A program made the translations under genes and the position numbers. The notes below the pieces were generated by a model. That model made no database searches. It was not told where the DNA came from and saw only the letters and a list, made by a program, of their open reading frames with translations. From Aquanectria penicillioides (taxonomy: Eukaryota; Ascomycota; Sordariomycetes; Hypocreales; Nectriaceae), in NCBI GenBank assembly GCA_003415625.1, contig PYIU01000003.1, positions 3,472,001 to 3,536,000 on the forward strand: DNA of 64,000 nt, in the 5' to 3' direction. Shown piece by piece: positions 20,500 through 31,554 of this stretch (positions are counted from its first letter, which is position 1; each line of letters begins with the position of its first letter).

Positions 20500-21345
20500 C
20501 TAAAAGAGATCATCCACAGCCTTGTCGGCATCCTTTTGGATCAATTCAACCATGCCCTGTGAATGTTGGTCAGTCACGTACTCACTCAAAAGCGATTGCT
20601 AGCCAGCCTTTACCTTGGGCATGATGGGCTTATCATCATCGCCCTTCACATAGCGGAAGGGCATCTCGGTGCTCTCATGCTCGTTGAACTTGAGCTCCGG
20701 GAAGTCAAGATAGGGAACCTTGTCAAGGGGGACTAGTTGCTGCAGGTAAGCTTAAGTGTAGTGACACTTTTTACACGGAAACCAACCCTTGTCTTGCACT
20801 ACAATGCGCGTAACTCGCACGGCTGTGTCAGTCGTCATTTGCTTGGGACCCAACCTGCGGCCTTCAAAACCCTTCTTTCTCAACTCAGAGGTTCGATCTA
20901 GACAGTGGCATGTCAGCGAACGATGGGACGGTAGGCTGTCATTGCTACCCACCTCGAGGAGGATCATCGCCTATCAAACAGGTTAGTTACAGAGGCCCCT
21001 GCTTCGCCAAGGATATCATCACAAACCCAAGATTCCACCAAATAGGAACGCATCAAAAGTATCACCATCCTCGGGAGCCAGGTCCTTGTCGGCCGCCGGG
21101 TCCAGGAGACACACGCGCGACTTCTGGCCGGCGTAGAGTTCCTCGACACCCCGGTGCTCTGCCTTGAAGGCCGGGTTGCTTGACAGGTCGGCGGGAACCC
21201 GAAACTCAGACGGCAAGCAAGACAGGATGAAGGTTCCTCCGGTGGCCTGTGTCTCAGAGGCGATAGCTAGGTATTCGAGCTCTGACCAGGGGCCCAGCTC
21301 TGGGTCGAGGTGTTCGACGATGAAGCTCTTGCCCGTGCCGGCCAT
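20500..21345 (-). CDS. SFM1: SFM1-type SPOUT methyltransferase
   Basis: The yeast homologue is a SPOUT-fold enzyme that methylates an Arg of ribosomal protein Rps3. Five exons on the minus strand: 21345-21027, 20970-20953, 20897-20787, 20732-20614 and 20556-20500, giving 207 residues. The second exon is only 18 nt and supplies GDDPPR. All junctions keep the frame. Visible family blocks are FIVEHLDPELGPWSELEY at the start, AFKAEHRGVEELY, RVCLLDPAADKDLAPEDG, FLFGGILGDDPPRDRT, GFEGRRLGPKQMTTDTAVRV (the knot region that binds SAM) and ESTEMPFRYVKG. No signal peptide, so a cytosolic location is expected. A 19-nt poly-A run lies upstream at 21496-21514. Confidence 0.93.
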
Positions 21346-22366
21346 GGTCTCGGACAAGTAGGGCAGGCAGTGCGCACAAACGTTGCTGATGGACAATGGA
21401 ACGAGTGGTGGTTTCGGACGCTGGGTTGTTTCAGAAATCCGCGTACCGATGAGTGGACGTGACCCTTCCGGGAGGAGACCTTGATCGGCTCTGGCAAAAA
21501 AAAAAAAAAAAAAATTGTCGCGCTGGGCGAGGGTTTGGCCAAGGGAGGGTTTTGAAAAATTCCCCAGTCTACTCCATACATACACTAACGAGGCGGCATT
21601 ATGCGTGCGTGTGAGTGGTGAGCGAGCCCGAAGCCAAACGATCGCCATCCAGCGTCAGGGCTTGGGGCTTGGGATTCGAGGCTTGACCCGTGGGCTGTGC
21701 AAGACGGTGCTGTTGGGTGCAGTGTCCAAGTGATAGCACAATCCGGAGCAAACTCATCGTCCGTCTATTCAGAACCCTCAAGACGATTGAAAATCCATGT
21801 CCTACGCAAGGGAGAAATCATCAATAGCCCTTGGGTGTCAGGGCATTTACTTACATTTCCAAAGGGCTGCGAGGGGCTGACCCCCGCGCTCCTCCGGCTT
21901 GCTATTCAGCACCTATTTCCGGCCACAACAGGGCGCCACAATCCCTGCAATGGACAGGACCAAGCCATGACCCCGAGGGGCCTTATCCTCCAGCGGGACC
22001 TCCCTAGGCTCCAGGGAATGTTCTACCGCTATTGCCTGCGCCCCCCCTAAATCTGTCGCCCGTGTTTCGCGTCCCACGTACGGACTAGGTTCCATCCATT
22101 AATCTCCAGCTGTCACCACCACTGCCAAGGACAGTCTTACTGCTTCAGTGGCTGTGTACGGAGGAATTACGCCGTACCTACCGGCCACCTCACTCTTTCA
22201 TATCTTCCATCTCCGCCACCTACAACTCTACTTCCTCTCTCCTAAACTCTTCCACCTCCAATACATGACGAGATTGCTGTGACCCTCGAGGCTCCAGCGC
22301 CGTCGTAATCTTTTTTCCTCGCCTTCTGTACCGACCAGCCCGTCGCGGCGCCCCGTACGCATCGCC
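21346..22366. promoter_or_regulatory. Divergent promoter region between SFM1 and KEX1
   Basis: Both flanking genes start here and point outward. The region holds a run of 19 A at 21496-21514 and a CT-rich KEX1 leader from about 22190. No coding region is supported. Confidence 0.45.
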
Positions 22367-24321
22367 ATGGCTTTCCTGTCGATGCTGCCGGCTCCGAGTC
22401 GATGGCCGGCCATCCTCTCGCTGGCTTTGGCGCCCATCTTGGGCGTTGCGGGAGATTCGGCCGCTGATTACTTTGTTCGCGACCTTCCTGGAGTGCCTAC
22501 CGATTCTCCTCCGATCAAGATGCATGCTGGGTAAGTCATTCCGAGCCACATTCGCTTTGACCATTGCTGACGCGTCCGGCATTGAAGCCATATCGAAGTC
22601 AACCCCGAGCACCACGGAAACCTCTTCTTCTGGCATTTCGAGAACCAACACATCGCTGACAAGCAACGAACCGTAATCTGGATCAACGGCGGCCCAGGAT
22701 GTAGTTCTGAGGATGGCGCGATGATGGAAATCGGCCCCTACCGTGTCAAGGACGAGAACACACTGGTGCTCAACAACGGCTCCTGGCACGAGTTTGCCAA
22801 TCTGCTGTTTGTCGACAATCCTGTGGGCACCGGCTTCAGCTATGTCGATACCAACAACTATGTGCACGAGTTGGATGAGATGGCCGACCAGTTCGTCAAG
22901 TTTCTCGAGAAGTGGTTTGCTCTTTTCCCTCAATACGAGGCAGATGACGTAGGTGCTAAATTCTGTTTGATTTCAAGCATATGGCTAATGCACTCTAGAT
23001 TTACATTGCTGGTGAATCCTATGCTGGACAGCACATCCCCTACATTGCGAATGCTATTCTCAACCGCAACAAGGACACCCTTTCTCCCTGGAACCTGAAA
23101 GGCCTGTTGATTGGAAACGGTTGGATCTCCCCCAAGGAGCAGTACCCTGCATATATCTCCTTTGCCGTTGAGAAGGGGATTATTAAGAAGGACTCGGATG
23201 ACCATCAGCAGCTGCGGAACTCGCTGCGCAACTGTGAGAGAATGATGGCCAGCTCTCCCGGTCACGTCGACTACAGTGAATGCGAAAGCATCCTGACAGA
23301 CATTTTGAGGATGACCATGAACGGCAATGGCAACGATGCATGCATCAACATGTATGATGTGCGATTGAAGGATTCTTATCCCAGCTGTGGTATGAACTGG
23401 CCTCCGGACTTGGAGTTTGTTGGCCCATACCTGAGGAGAAAGGATGTGGTGTCAGCTCTACATGTCAGTGAACAGAAAAACACCGGGTGGCAAGAGTGCA
23501 ATGGTGCTGTTGGTGCTGCATTCAACGTGAAGAACTCGAAGCCTTCCATCGAGTACCTGCCGGATCTTCTCAAGGACGTCCCAATTCTTCTCTTCTCTGG
23601 TGCTGAAGATCTCATTTGCAACCACGTTGGCACCGAGGATATGATCAACAATATGCAGTGGAACGGGGCCAAGGGCTTCGAGCTGACCCCTGGAAACTGG
23701 GCCCCTCGCCGGGACTGGACTTTTGAGAATGAAGCCGCAGGTTTCTGGCAGGAGGCTCGCAACTTGACTTACGTCTTATTCTACAATTCATCTCACATGG
23801 TTCCTTTCGACCTAGCTCGCCGAAGCCGGGATATGCTGGATCGCTTCATGGGCATCAACATTACCATGATCGGCGGCGATCCTGCTGACAGCCGTATTGA
23901 TGGAGAGAAGGGGCCGCTAACTAGTGTTGGTGATGCCTCGAACAAGACCCACGAAGCTCAGGACGATCAGGACAAGAAGCTAAATGATGCCAAGTGGGCG
24001 GCGTATCAGAAATCGGGTGAGATCGTCCTCGCGATCGTGATCGTCGCCGCGCTGGCCTGGGCATACTTTATCTGGCGTGAACGTCGTAAGAGCGCCGCCT
24101 ATACCGCCCTCGCCAACAATGACTCTTCCGGGCGCTTAGACGGTGGACGAGGAAAGCACGGCCCTGGTGATTTAGAGGCTGCGGCTTTTGACGAAAGTGA
24201 GCTTGATGATCTTCACGCTGAGACGCCGACCACCTCCGGAGGGCAGCGGTATGCAATTGGCGACGACGACAGTGATGATGATTCGGTCGTCGAGAAGAAA
24301 CCCCACGGTTCGAGCTCATGA
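22367..24321 (+). CDS. KEX1: Pheromone-processing carboxypeptidase KEX1
   Basis: Kex1 is a trans-Golgi serine carboxypeptidase that trims C-terminal Lys/Arg from precursors cut by Kex2, including alpha-type pheromone. Three exons: 22367-22530, 22588-22948 and 22999-24321, giving 615 residues. A signal peptide ends near residue 29 ([11 protein letters not shown]). The S10 family motifs are present: [13 protein letters not shown] (oxyanion hole), [16 protein letters not shown] (catalytic Ser, just after intron 2), [18 protein letters not shown] (catalytic Asp) and [10 protein letters not shown] (catalytic His). After a linker rich in Asp and Lys comes a single membrane helix ([18 protein letters not shown], near residue 520) and an acidic cytosolic tail (DDDSDDDS). 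This layout is diagnostic for Kex1 rather than a vacuolar carboxypeptidase. Confidence 0.97.
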
Positions 24322-24728
24322 TAATATGGATGTTGTACACTCCCTACTTCTGAGATTAGAAGGGAGAGCATGTCTACCTATGTACTATCTGGCGTCTAAG
24401 GCTGCTCATGTTGCAAAACGGTTGGTGCATGTCATGGTTAGAGTGGTGTTTGGAGTTTTCTTCATTTTTCTTCAGTGTATTGACAGTGCTAAAATAAAAT
24501 AAAATAATTTTTGTCATCTATATGGGCCAAACTGCGCCAGGAACGCCGAATCTAAATCTAGAGCGCTCCGTCCTAACATCCCATTGCCTCCTGATCGTGC
24601 CAGGGAGTGTGACGGCCATGTCCTGTCCGAGGCCCGCCAAATAATCCAATCCATCCCAGAAGCCAAGTGTATATACGCCTGCATTGCTGCGTTCCCATGA
24701 TTCATTACAGTCTCCTTTTTTTTTTAAC
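24322..24728. other. Intergenic region between convergent KEX1 and DRE2
   Basis: Shared 3' region, AT-rich (aaaataaaataaaata near 24490). No gene is visible. Confidence 0.5.
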
Positions 24729-25789
24729 TCACAATTGGATATCGTTGTTCAACAGTCGGACCTCCTCGCCAGGCTTGAAGGGCGGAAGGCCGATGTAAGG
24801 GCAACCGTCGCATCGGAACGCGTCGCCGAGGGCGCAGTTGCCGCAGGAGCCAACCTTGCCCTGGACGGTGAAGTCAATCTCATCCAGGTCATCGGTGGCA
24901 AGCTTGACGCTCTCCAGCTTCTTGACGGCCTCGAGTTTCTTGTCGGCTTCGGCTCGCTTAGCATCGTCCTCGGCGGCGAGGCGTTCGGCAAGTCCACAGG
25001 TACAGTCCTTGCAGGCACGACGTCGCTTGCCGGGCTTGGGCTGGCACTCCGCCGCTGTGGATAGGGATTAGCATAAGTGGGGGTGGGGGCTGGCAAAGAT
25101 GGAGGGATCATACGGATGTTGATGGGGCGCAGAAGGTCTTCCTCTGTCATGAGGGTATCCTCGTCAATGAGGTCATCATCGTCGAGGTCGTCGCTCAGGT
25201 CGATGAAGCCGACGCCGGCAGGGACAACTGGCTTGGGCTCAGGCTTGGGGGCCTTCCTCTTGAAGTTGAGAGGGACCGAACCATCGCTCAAGACAGTCTG
25301 GTTCTTCTTCTTGCTTCCAAACTTGAGGCTAACGACACCCTCGTTGTCGCCATAGTTGGGCTTTTCGAAGCCTCCTTGTGAAGCGACCAGACCGGCCAGG
25401 ACTGCCTCCTTTGACAAGGTAGACTCCTCTAGGTTAATTCCATTTTGTCCCTGCAGTCGACCGCTGGGTTTGAGGGCCTCGGCAACGGGGCCAAAGACGG
25501 ACCGGTTCATCAGAGCGAGAGACTCGCCAAGCATGGAGGAGGCGTCGGCCAAAATGAGAACGACGTCGTAAGTGGCGGAAGGGAGCTTCACCAGCCCAGC
25601 CGCGAGGCGGTCGAGCATCTGGAGATCGGTAACGGAGCGGTCATATTCGGAGAGGACAAAGGAGAGGGCGTCGGAGTTGGAGGCGAGAGAGGGAGGTGCC
25701 AGAAGCAGGGTGCGCTTGTGTGGCAAGGTAGACGGGACAGACGGAACAAAGTCGTCGCTCGGATCGATCATGAGAGTTGCGGGCGCCAT
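24729..25789 (-). CDS. DRE2: Fe-S cluster assembly protein DRE2 (anamorsin)
   Basis: Dre2 takes electrons from Tah18 for cytosolic iron-sulphur cluster assembly. Two exons on the minus strand: 25789-25114 and 25054-24729, 333 residues; the 59-nt intron joins RPINI to [13 protein letters not shown]. The N-terminal methyltransferase-like domain (about 20-150) ends at [12 protein letters not shown] linker follows with acidic stretches ([18 protein letters not shown]). The C-terminal domain carries [19 protein letters not shown], that is CX8CX2CXC for one cluster. It also carries [15 protein letters not shown], the twin CX2C motif for the second. Both sets of cluster ligands are complete. The protein is cytosolic and in part in the mitochondrial intermembrane space in yeast. 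It lies tail to tail with KEX1. Confidence 0.97.
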
Positions 25790-28153
25790 TGTGAACGGGA
25801 GCCAAAGAGCGGTAGCAAAGGAACGAAGGCCAGAGCAAGCGGGCGTGGGGAGATGGCGTTAGATTTGTAGGAGTCCGGAGGGCTTTTCACCCAAGATATG
25901 GATGGATTGGTGTGAACTGGATTAGTCAATGGGGTGAACTAGATCGGCAGTGTGCGGGGGTCTTGTGGACTGTGCGTTTCGCTTGTTATCGTATGGTGCA
26001 GACAGTGTTAGATTGATGGCGTTCAGACTGTATAACATCGATGTTCTGTGTTGCGGGGTTCTTCTCTACTTTTCCTCGGAGGGCGGAAGAGTGTGATATC
26101 GATAAGCACACCCTGGTTCCGACTGCGGAGGGGCGGAGCCAGCCACTATCGACCCTGCATCCGTAAACTAAGGCTAAAGCAAGACAATCATGACCTCTTG
26201 CTTACTCCGGCGTCAATTGCTCAATTGTCCTGTCGCAGACGTCGGGCTTGTCGGCCGAGCGCCAAACCGTGTTCCCATCTCCTCGGAAATGCTATAAAAT
26301 TTGGGGAAATGCGTCGACTCTCGCTTATGCCAAAGTCGCCTGCCAACCGTACGACTCGGGGCTTTCGCCACCGAGTCCCTGAGCCAAGCACCAGGGTTCG
26401 GCCCAAGGGGTGCTGGCTGTGTGCACCCAGAGCCTAGAGGAGGAGCTGCCCATCCTATGCCACGTCTTCCGATTACGCTGACCCATCGCCTAATAACAGA
26501 TGGGCTAGCCCAAATGCCTTGGGAGGAAGGGCACGGCGAACTCGGACCAATCCCCGCCCTGCAGATTTGCTCGGAATAATCTGCTATTAGCGATAGGTCC
26601 CCCCCCGTGAACACATCTCCTTTCCCTGGTCCAAGCTTGGCTGTTTGACGGACTGGTGCATTGCATATTTTTTTTCACGCTGACCCTGTGGGGAGGTATT
26701 TTTCTCCGGGGCCAGGGTGGCACTCATAGTCATTGCCGTAAAATCTCGCGAAATTCGTCCAGGAAGCGGATACCAAATCAGCCCCCAAACGCGGGAGGCG
26801 TGCAGAACGTCCAATAGAGGATCCGTACGAGACTGTCACGTCTTTCTAAAAAGCAAATACGATATCCACTTCATGGACGAGTTTTGTGAGTTTTTACGGT
26901 ATTCACACATCCCAACTGTGACGCGACACCGACGGTTGCGTTGAGATGTGGGTCTAGACACTGCATCTCTGTCGCCCTGTCTGTTGTGAGATCTGGAGAC
27001 TCTCCGTATCTAATCTGGTCTGGACTGTTCTGGAGTGGTTTCCATTCTAACCATCACTAAGAGACGGGCCGGACCTAGCCTAGCAACTTCTGTAGCAGCG
27101 GTTGTCGATGAAGCCTGTGATATATTCTCGTAGCCCATGTCCATCTCGAGCATGGGAAGGTAAAGACTTCTTATGGCTGTTCCTGCCCGGGCGTAGTGGT
27201 TGCGCCGATATGGTTCTATACACATCTATGATCTCATTTATAATACAAGATTAGTCTCATGATTTATTTAGGGCATGATGCTCAAAGTGCTCTCAAGTAG
27301 GATGCCCCCGAATACGTTGCATATCAGATCTTGAACGTTATGGGTTTGTATAGCCCATTTGTCTGTGGCTATCATATGTCTTCAAACACAAAGCTGGCTT
27401 TTAAGTCATATGTCACTACTGCTCCTAGGCCATGCGTCATGCGAAGCCGCCACAAGCTTGAAAGAATGAAGCCAGGGATCGAGGTCACTACCAAGTGTCG
27501 CCAGCTGGTGACGGTTGCCAACTGGAGGTGTTAGGCAAAGTATCCTAAGACTTAGCCCTGAACGTGTGCGCCTTCCTCCGCGATTTAAAATCCACCCTCT
27601 TAAAGCTTTGGAGCCTATTTCTCTCTTCTTCGCCTTCCTCCCCTCGTGCCTGCACCCAACAACAACCTGCCGGCTACAAGACTAGGTTGGTGGTATCAAA
27701 CTCAGGCCCAAACACGGATCCCTCTTCTTACGCTCTGAGGAGTTGCTTTCTTCTCCCGTTTTCCTCGTCAACTCTCACATCGTCTCATTTTTCGCCTGAC
27801 GTTTTGAAGCAACCAAGGCCAACGTTACAGAAATACAGTTAACCGCTTCGTTTCTGTGCTGTCCTTCTCACGGTGAGCCCCTTATGCTTGTTATTTATCA
27901 TCTTGAGGAGAAGAAACTGCCCGCAGCGATGCTTGCCTGTTTGCGCCTTCGAGTGCTGTTTGCCTTGACCGTTTGCGGGTCTCTCTAATAACAACACTCT
28001 CGTTCATCTTACATGACTCAATTTCTTGACTTCACTCGTTCATTTTTGCCCAACACTCCTCACTTCGTTTACCCACTTGCACCTACTTGTGATAAATCAC
28101 TTACGAACCCCAGTGTTCCTAAACAGGACAGCAGTCAGACTTAACAAACCACC
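25790..28153. other. 2.4-kb gene-free region, promoter and leader of the zinc-knuckle gene
   Basis: DRE2 promoter on the left. From about 27570 the sequence becomes strongly pyrimidine-rich and is probably the transcribed leader of the zinc-knuckle gene; a possible leader intron donor (gtgagcc) lies at 27873. No coding gene is supported in between. Confidence 0.45.
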
Positions 28154-29939
28154 ATGGCCGAATAGGGAACGGCTCCTCGTGGTAGTGATGTCTGGGGGTC
28201 AGGAGAAACATCGGCCTCCAACTGGAACGATGGTAGCGGTTCGGCCTCCAATCCCAACTGGGGCGGCGATACCTCTGGTGATGGCTCCAAGCCTGCGGAG
28301 TCTGGTTCAAACGTTCTTGGTATGCCTGGCCAAGGAGGGTAAGTGGTTTTGCATGTCTTCCCGTGACATGTTGGAGGAGAGAAACAGTAACATGTCGTAT
28401 AGGGCCAATTTCAATCAGGATATGAGCACAACAGATGACAAATGTTTTGGTTGTGGCGAGTCGGGGTAGGAATTTCACATGGCCTTCATAATCCGATGTT
28501 CTAAGATGCTTGTAGTCATCGCCGAGCCGAATGTCCCAACCCACAGGAGATGACATGTCGATTCTGCAAGCAACCTGGTCACATGATCAGAGACTGCCCC
28601 GACAAACCTCCCATGATTTGCGAGAACTGTGGTCAAGAAGGTTCGCCGCCTGAGTGATTGAGAGTGGTTTTGGTACTGACTTATTCAGGGCACATGAGAA
28701 AGAATTGTGAAAACGCACGTAAAATCAATCGCGACCAGATTGCGAACGTCACCCCTGACGAAGCTTGGCAGAAGCTCAAGCAAGCAGTCTCTGAGAAAGA
28801 CGTTGATGATGCAAAGGATGCGGTACAGCAATACATCAAGGCTCTCAACGGCAATGTCACATACCGCGAGCTTCAAGAGGCGGTAATCGAGCAAGGTATC
28901 GATCTTTGGCTCATTGCAACAGAACGGCCCTTGATCAACATATTCACCAACATGGATCTTCAGGGAAACATGGGAAAGAAGTACACGGTTTCGTACCGAT
29001 TTTCTGAAAAGCCCGATCGTCCTCGTGAAATTGAGGGGTGGCCCAAGGATCGGGCTGAAATTCTTTCTCGGTTGGAGGATGCAGGTGATGTCGTGGATAA
29101 GGGAGTTCCGCTTTGTTCAAACTGCAAGGAGCTTGGTCACATATCTAAACATTGCACTCAGGAGAGGGGAGAGCGAGCTGACGGGCCGAAGATTTCATGC
29201 TACAACTGCGGCGGTGACGGCCACCGGGTTCGAGATTGTAAGTCTCCCTTTCAGCGTCTGATTTAACATTTTCTAACCAGATAGGTCCTGAACCCCGTGT
29301 TGACAAGTTTGCTTGCAGGAACTGCGGGTAAGTTCCGGTTCGGCATGCTTGACACCCTTTGCCATACTAAGAAGGCTATAGGAAATCGGGTCATAAGATT
29401 GCAGAGTGTGAAGAGCCCCCAAGCCTAGAAAATGTCGAGTGCCGAAAGTGCAATGAGAGTGCGTTTTCTCCCTTCCAAAGAATCAATCAGGCGTGACTGA
29501 CAAGACAATACAGAGGGTCACTTTGCAAAGGATTGTCCTCAGGGCGGTGGCAGCCGGGCTTGCCGCAACTGTGGCCAGGAGGGTCATATGGCCAAGGAAT
29601 GTGATCAGCCCCGGAACATGGATACCGTTACCTGCAGAAACTGCGAGAAGACGGGTCACTTTAGCAAGGAGTGCCCTGAACCAAAAGATTGTAAGTTATG
29701 ATGGAGACTAGCCGATTAGCAACCGAATTGACCATTCTACAGGGAGTAAAGTCCAGTGCAGCAACTGCCAAGAATTTGGTCACACCAAGGTTCGCTGCAA
29801 GGTAGCGCCAATGGAATCTGAGGTTGTCAATGAGGAAGCACCTAACCAGGGTGGTCCAAATGATGGTGGTGATGTTTGGGGTGATGGCGGCAAGTCAAGC
29901 CAGTACGATACAAACAAGTATAGCGGAGATGGATGGTAG
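28154..29939 (+). CDS. Zinc-knuckle (CCHC) nucleic-acid-binding protein, stop at codon 4
   Basis: Eight exons: 28154-28338, 28403-28465, 28516-28640, 28689-29237, 29285-29327, 29382-29458, 29514-29690 and 29743-29939. All junctions are in phase, giving 471 codons. There are ten CCHC knuckles of the form CX2CX4HX4C: three early (CFGCGESGHRRAEC to CENCGQEGHMRKNC), then a helical domain of about 125 residues, then seven more. The knuckles resemble CNBP/Byr3/Gis2, which bind single-stranded nucleic acid, but the helical insert marks a separate filamentous-fungal type. The best start is the ATG at 28154 (context caaaccaccATGG), but codon 4 is TAG (28163-28165) and the frame beyond it (GTAPRGSDVWGSGETS) reads like the true N-terminus. 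The next in-frame ATG at 28322 would still give all ten knuckles. The start of the product is therefore uncertain. Confidence 0.85.
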
Positions 29940-30485
29940 ATAACTGGCAGGCAATCTTAAGTGGTTGTTAAAGGTAACTAGAGCGCCTGGTTGCCATTCC
30001 CAGGCATTGAGCTCTCAAGGATCATGAAGAAACGAGAAAAGTCTGGCAGTCCGGTACGGGCCTTGGCCAGTGGGCATAAGTAGCACGGTGAAACGCTGCG
30101 CATCAAATGGGTTAAGATTAAGATAAAAGTTCAGATACCATAATTGAGAGGCCGGGCTTGTCCTGTTGCAATCACAGTAATTTATGGTGATGTGGCTCAT
30201 GATCTAGATAGGCTGGAGAAACGCCGCCAATCTAAAATGTGTAAAATGTGTAACACGCTATTGGACAGTGGCCAGCCGAGGGCGTGGTCACGGCAGCGCG
30301 TCTTGAACCCCGCAAACGTGTCAACCGAGGCTCGGCGTGTGACAGTTGCAATACACAGGCTTTGGTCAGCAACTGAAGATCGTGGTTGAATTTGGGTCTA
30401 GTTATAATTCTAGTGTGCCCCGAGCTAGGTCGGAAGGGCTCGTCATTTCATCGCCGACCGCAACGGCTTGGAGGCAGCAATCAAG
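29940..30485. other. Intergenic region
   Basis: 3' region of the zinc-knuckle gene and promoter of the GST-like gene. No gene is supported. Confidence 0.5.
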
Positions 30486-31554
30486 ATGGCAGACTCTCGG
30501 GTCATTTTGTATCACTATGTGTACTCACCATATGCTAGGCGTGTCGTCTGGTACCTGGCTCTTCGTGGTATCCCATATAGTCAATGTGTAAGCGGCAGCG
30601 CTGATGAGATTTCAATGGCATTGGACCACGTTGCTGACGAAATACTAGATCCAACCAGGGATGATGCCCCGGCCAGACATCTCGCGACTCGGCATCTCAT
30701 ATCGTCGCATCCCGATCATGTCCATCGGCAGAGACATTTACCTAGATACTCGACTGCAGCTACGTAAGCTCGAGGCCAACTTCCCTGAACTTTCTCGCCT
30801 TGGCGCCTCTGGGCCTGATGAAATCGCCCTTGAGCGCCTCCTGGCGACGTTTACCAATGATGCTGGCCTCTTTGGCAAGGCGGTCCAGCTCCTCCCAACG
30901 GACCTCCCTATGCTTCAGGACCCGGCATACTATCGTGACCGGGCAGATTTTATCGGGCGCAAGCTCAGCCCCAAAGGCATGGGCGCCGCGAGGCCTGAAG
31001 CTATAGGTGCATTCGCCAGTGCCATCGACCTTCTGGAGACGACACTGTTGGCTGACGGGCGGGATTGGATCCTCAAGACGGCGAAGCCCAGCCTTGCTGA
31101 CATCGAGGCCATCTGGCCATTTCACTGGCTAACAGGAATCCCTGGTGCCTTGCCCCAGGATCGGTTCTCCTCCTCCCAGTATCCCCGCGTCTATGCGTGG
31201 ATTCAAAGGTTTCAGGACGCCGTCTCCAAAGCCAAGAAGCAAATGGAAAAACCGCTCTCGCTGTCGGGCGAGGACGCTGCAGGGATTATTCTACAATCGC
31301 AATTCAACGAGCCAGAGGGGAATGTTGACGAGTCAGATCCCGTTGTGGCTGCGCTGGGGCTTCGAAAGGGCGATGTAATCATGGTGTACCCGACAGACAC
31401 TGGGTCATCAGGAAAGGACGTCGGGAGGCTCGTTGGGATAAATGCAGACGAGGTGTCCTACGAAATAGACAAGGGAGACGGGCCGGTGAGGGTTCATGCA
31501 CCGAGGCATGGATTTCGCGTTCGCAAGGTCGACGACTCGAACGCGAAGCTGTAA
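30486..31554 (+). CDS. Glutathione S-transferase-like protein with extra C-terminal domain
   Basis: Two exons: 30486-30587 and 30649-31554, 335 residues. The intron (30588-30648) ends at aatactag, so that SQC joins IQPGMMPRPD, the expected loop of the thioredoxin fold. Visible GST features are the N-terminal YHYVYSPYARRVVWYLALRG (active-site Ser/Tyr region) and YRRIPIMSIGRDIYLDTRLQ (cis-Pro and glutathione-binding strand). A helical C-domain follows, with WILKTAKPSLADIEAIWPFHWL. After about residue 235 there is an added segment of about 100 residues with a beta-rich look (LRKGDVIMVYPTDTG, VGRLVGINADEVSYEI, HGFRVRKV) that ordinary GSTs lack. Substrate unknown. No signal peptide, so the protein is probably cytosolic. 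Confidence 0.85.
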
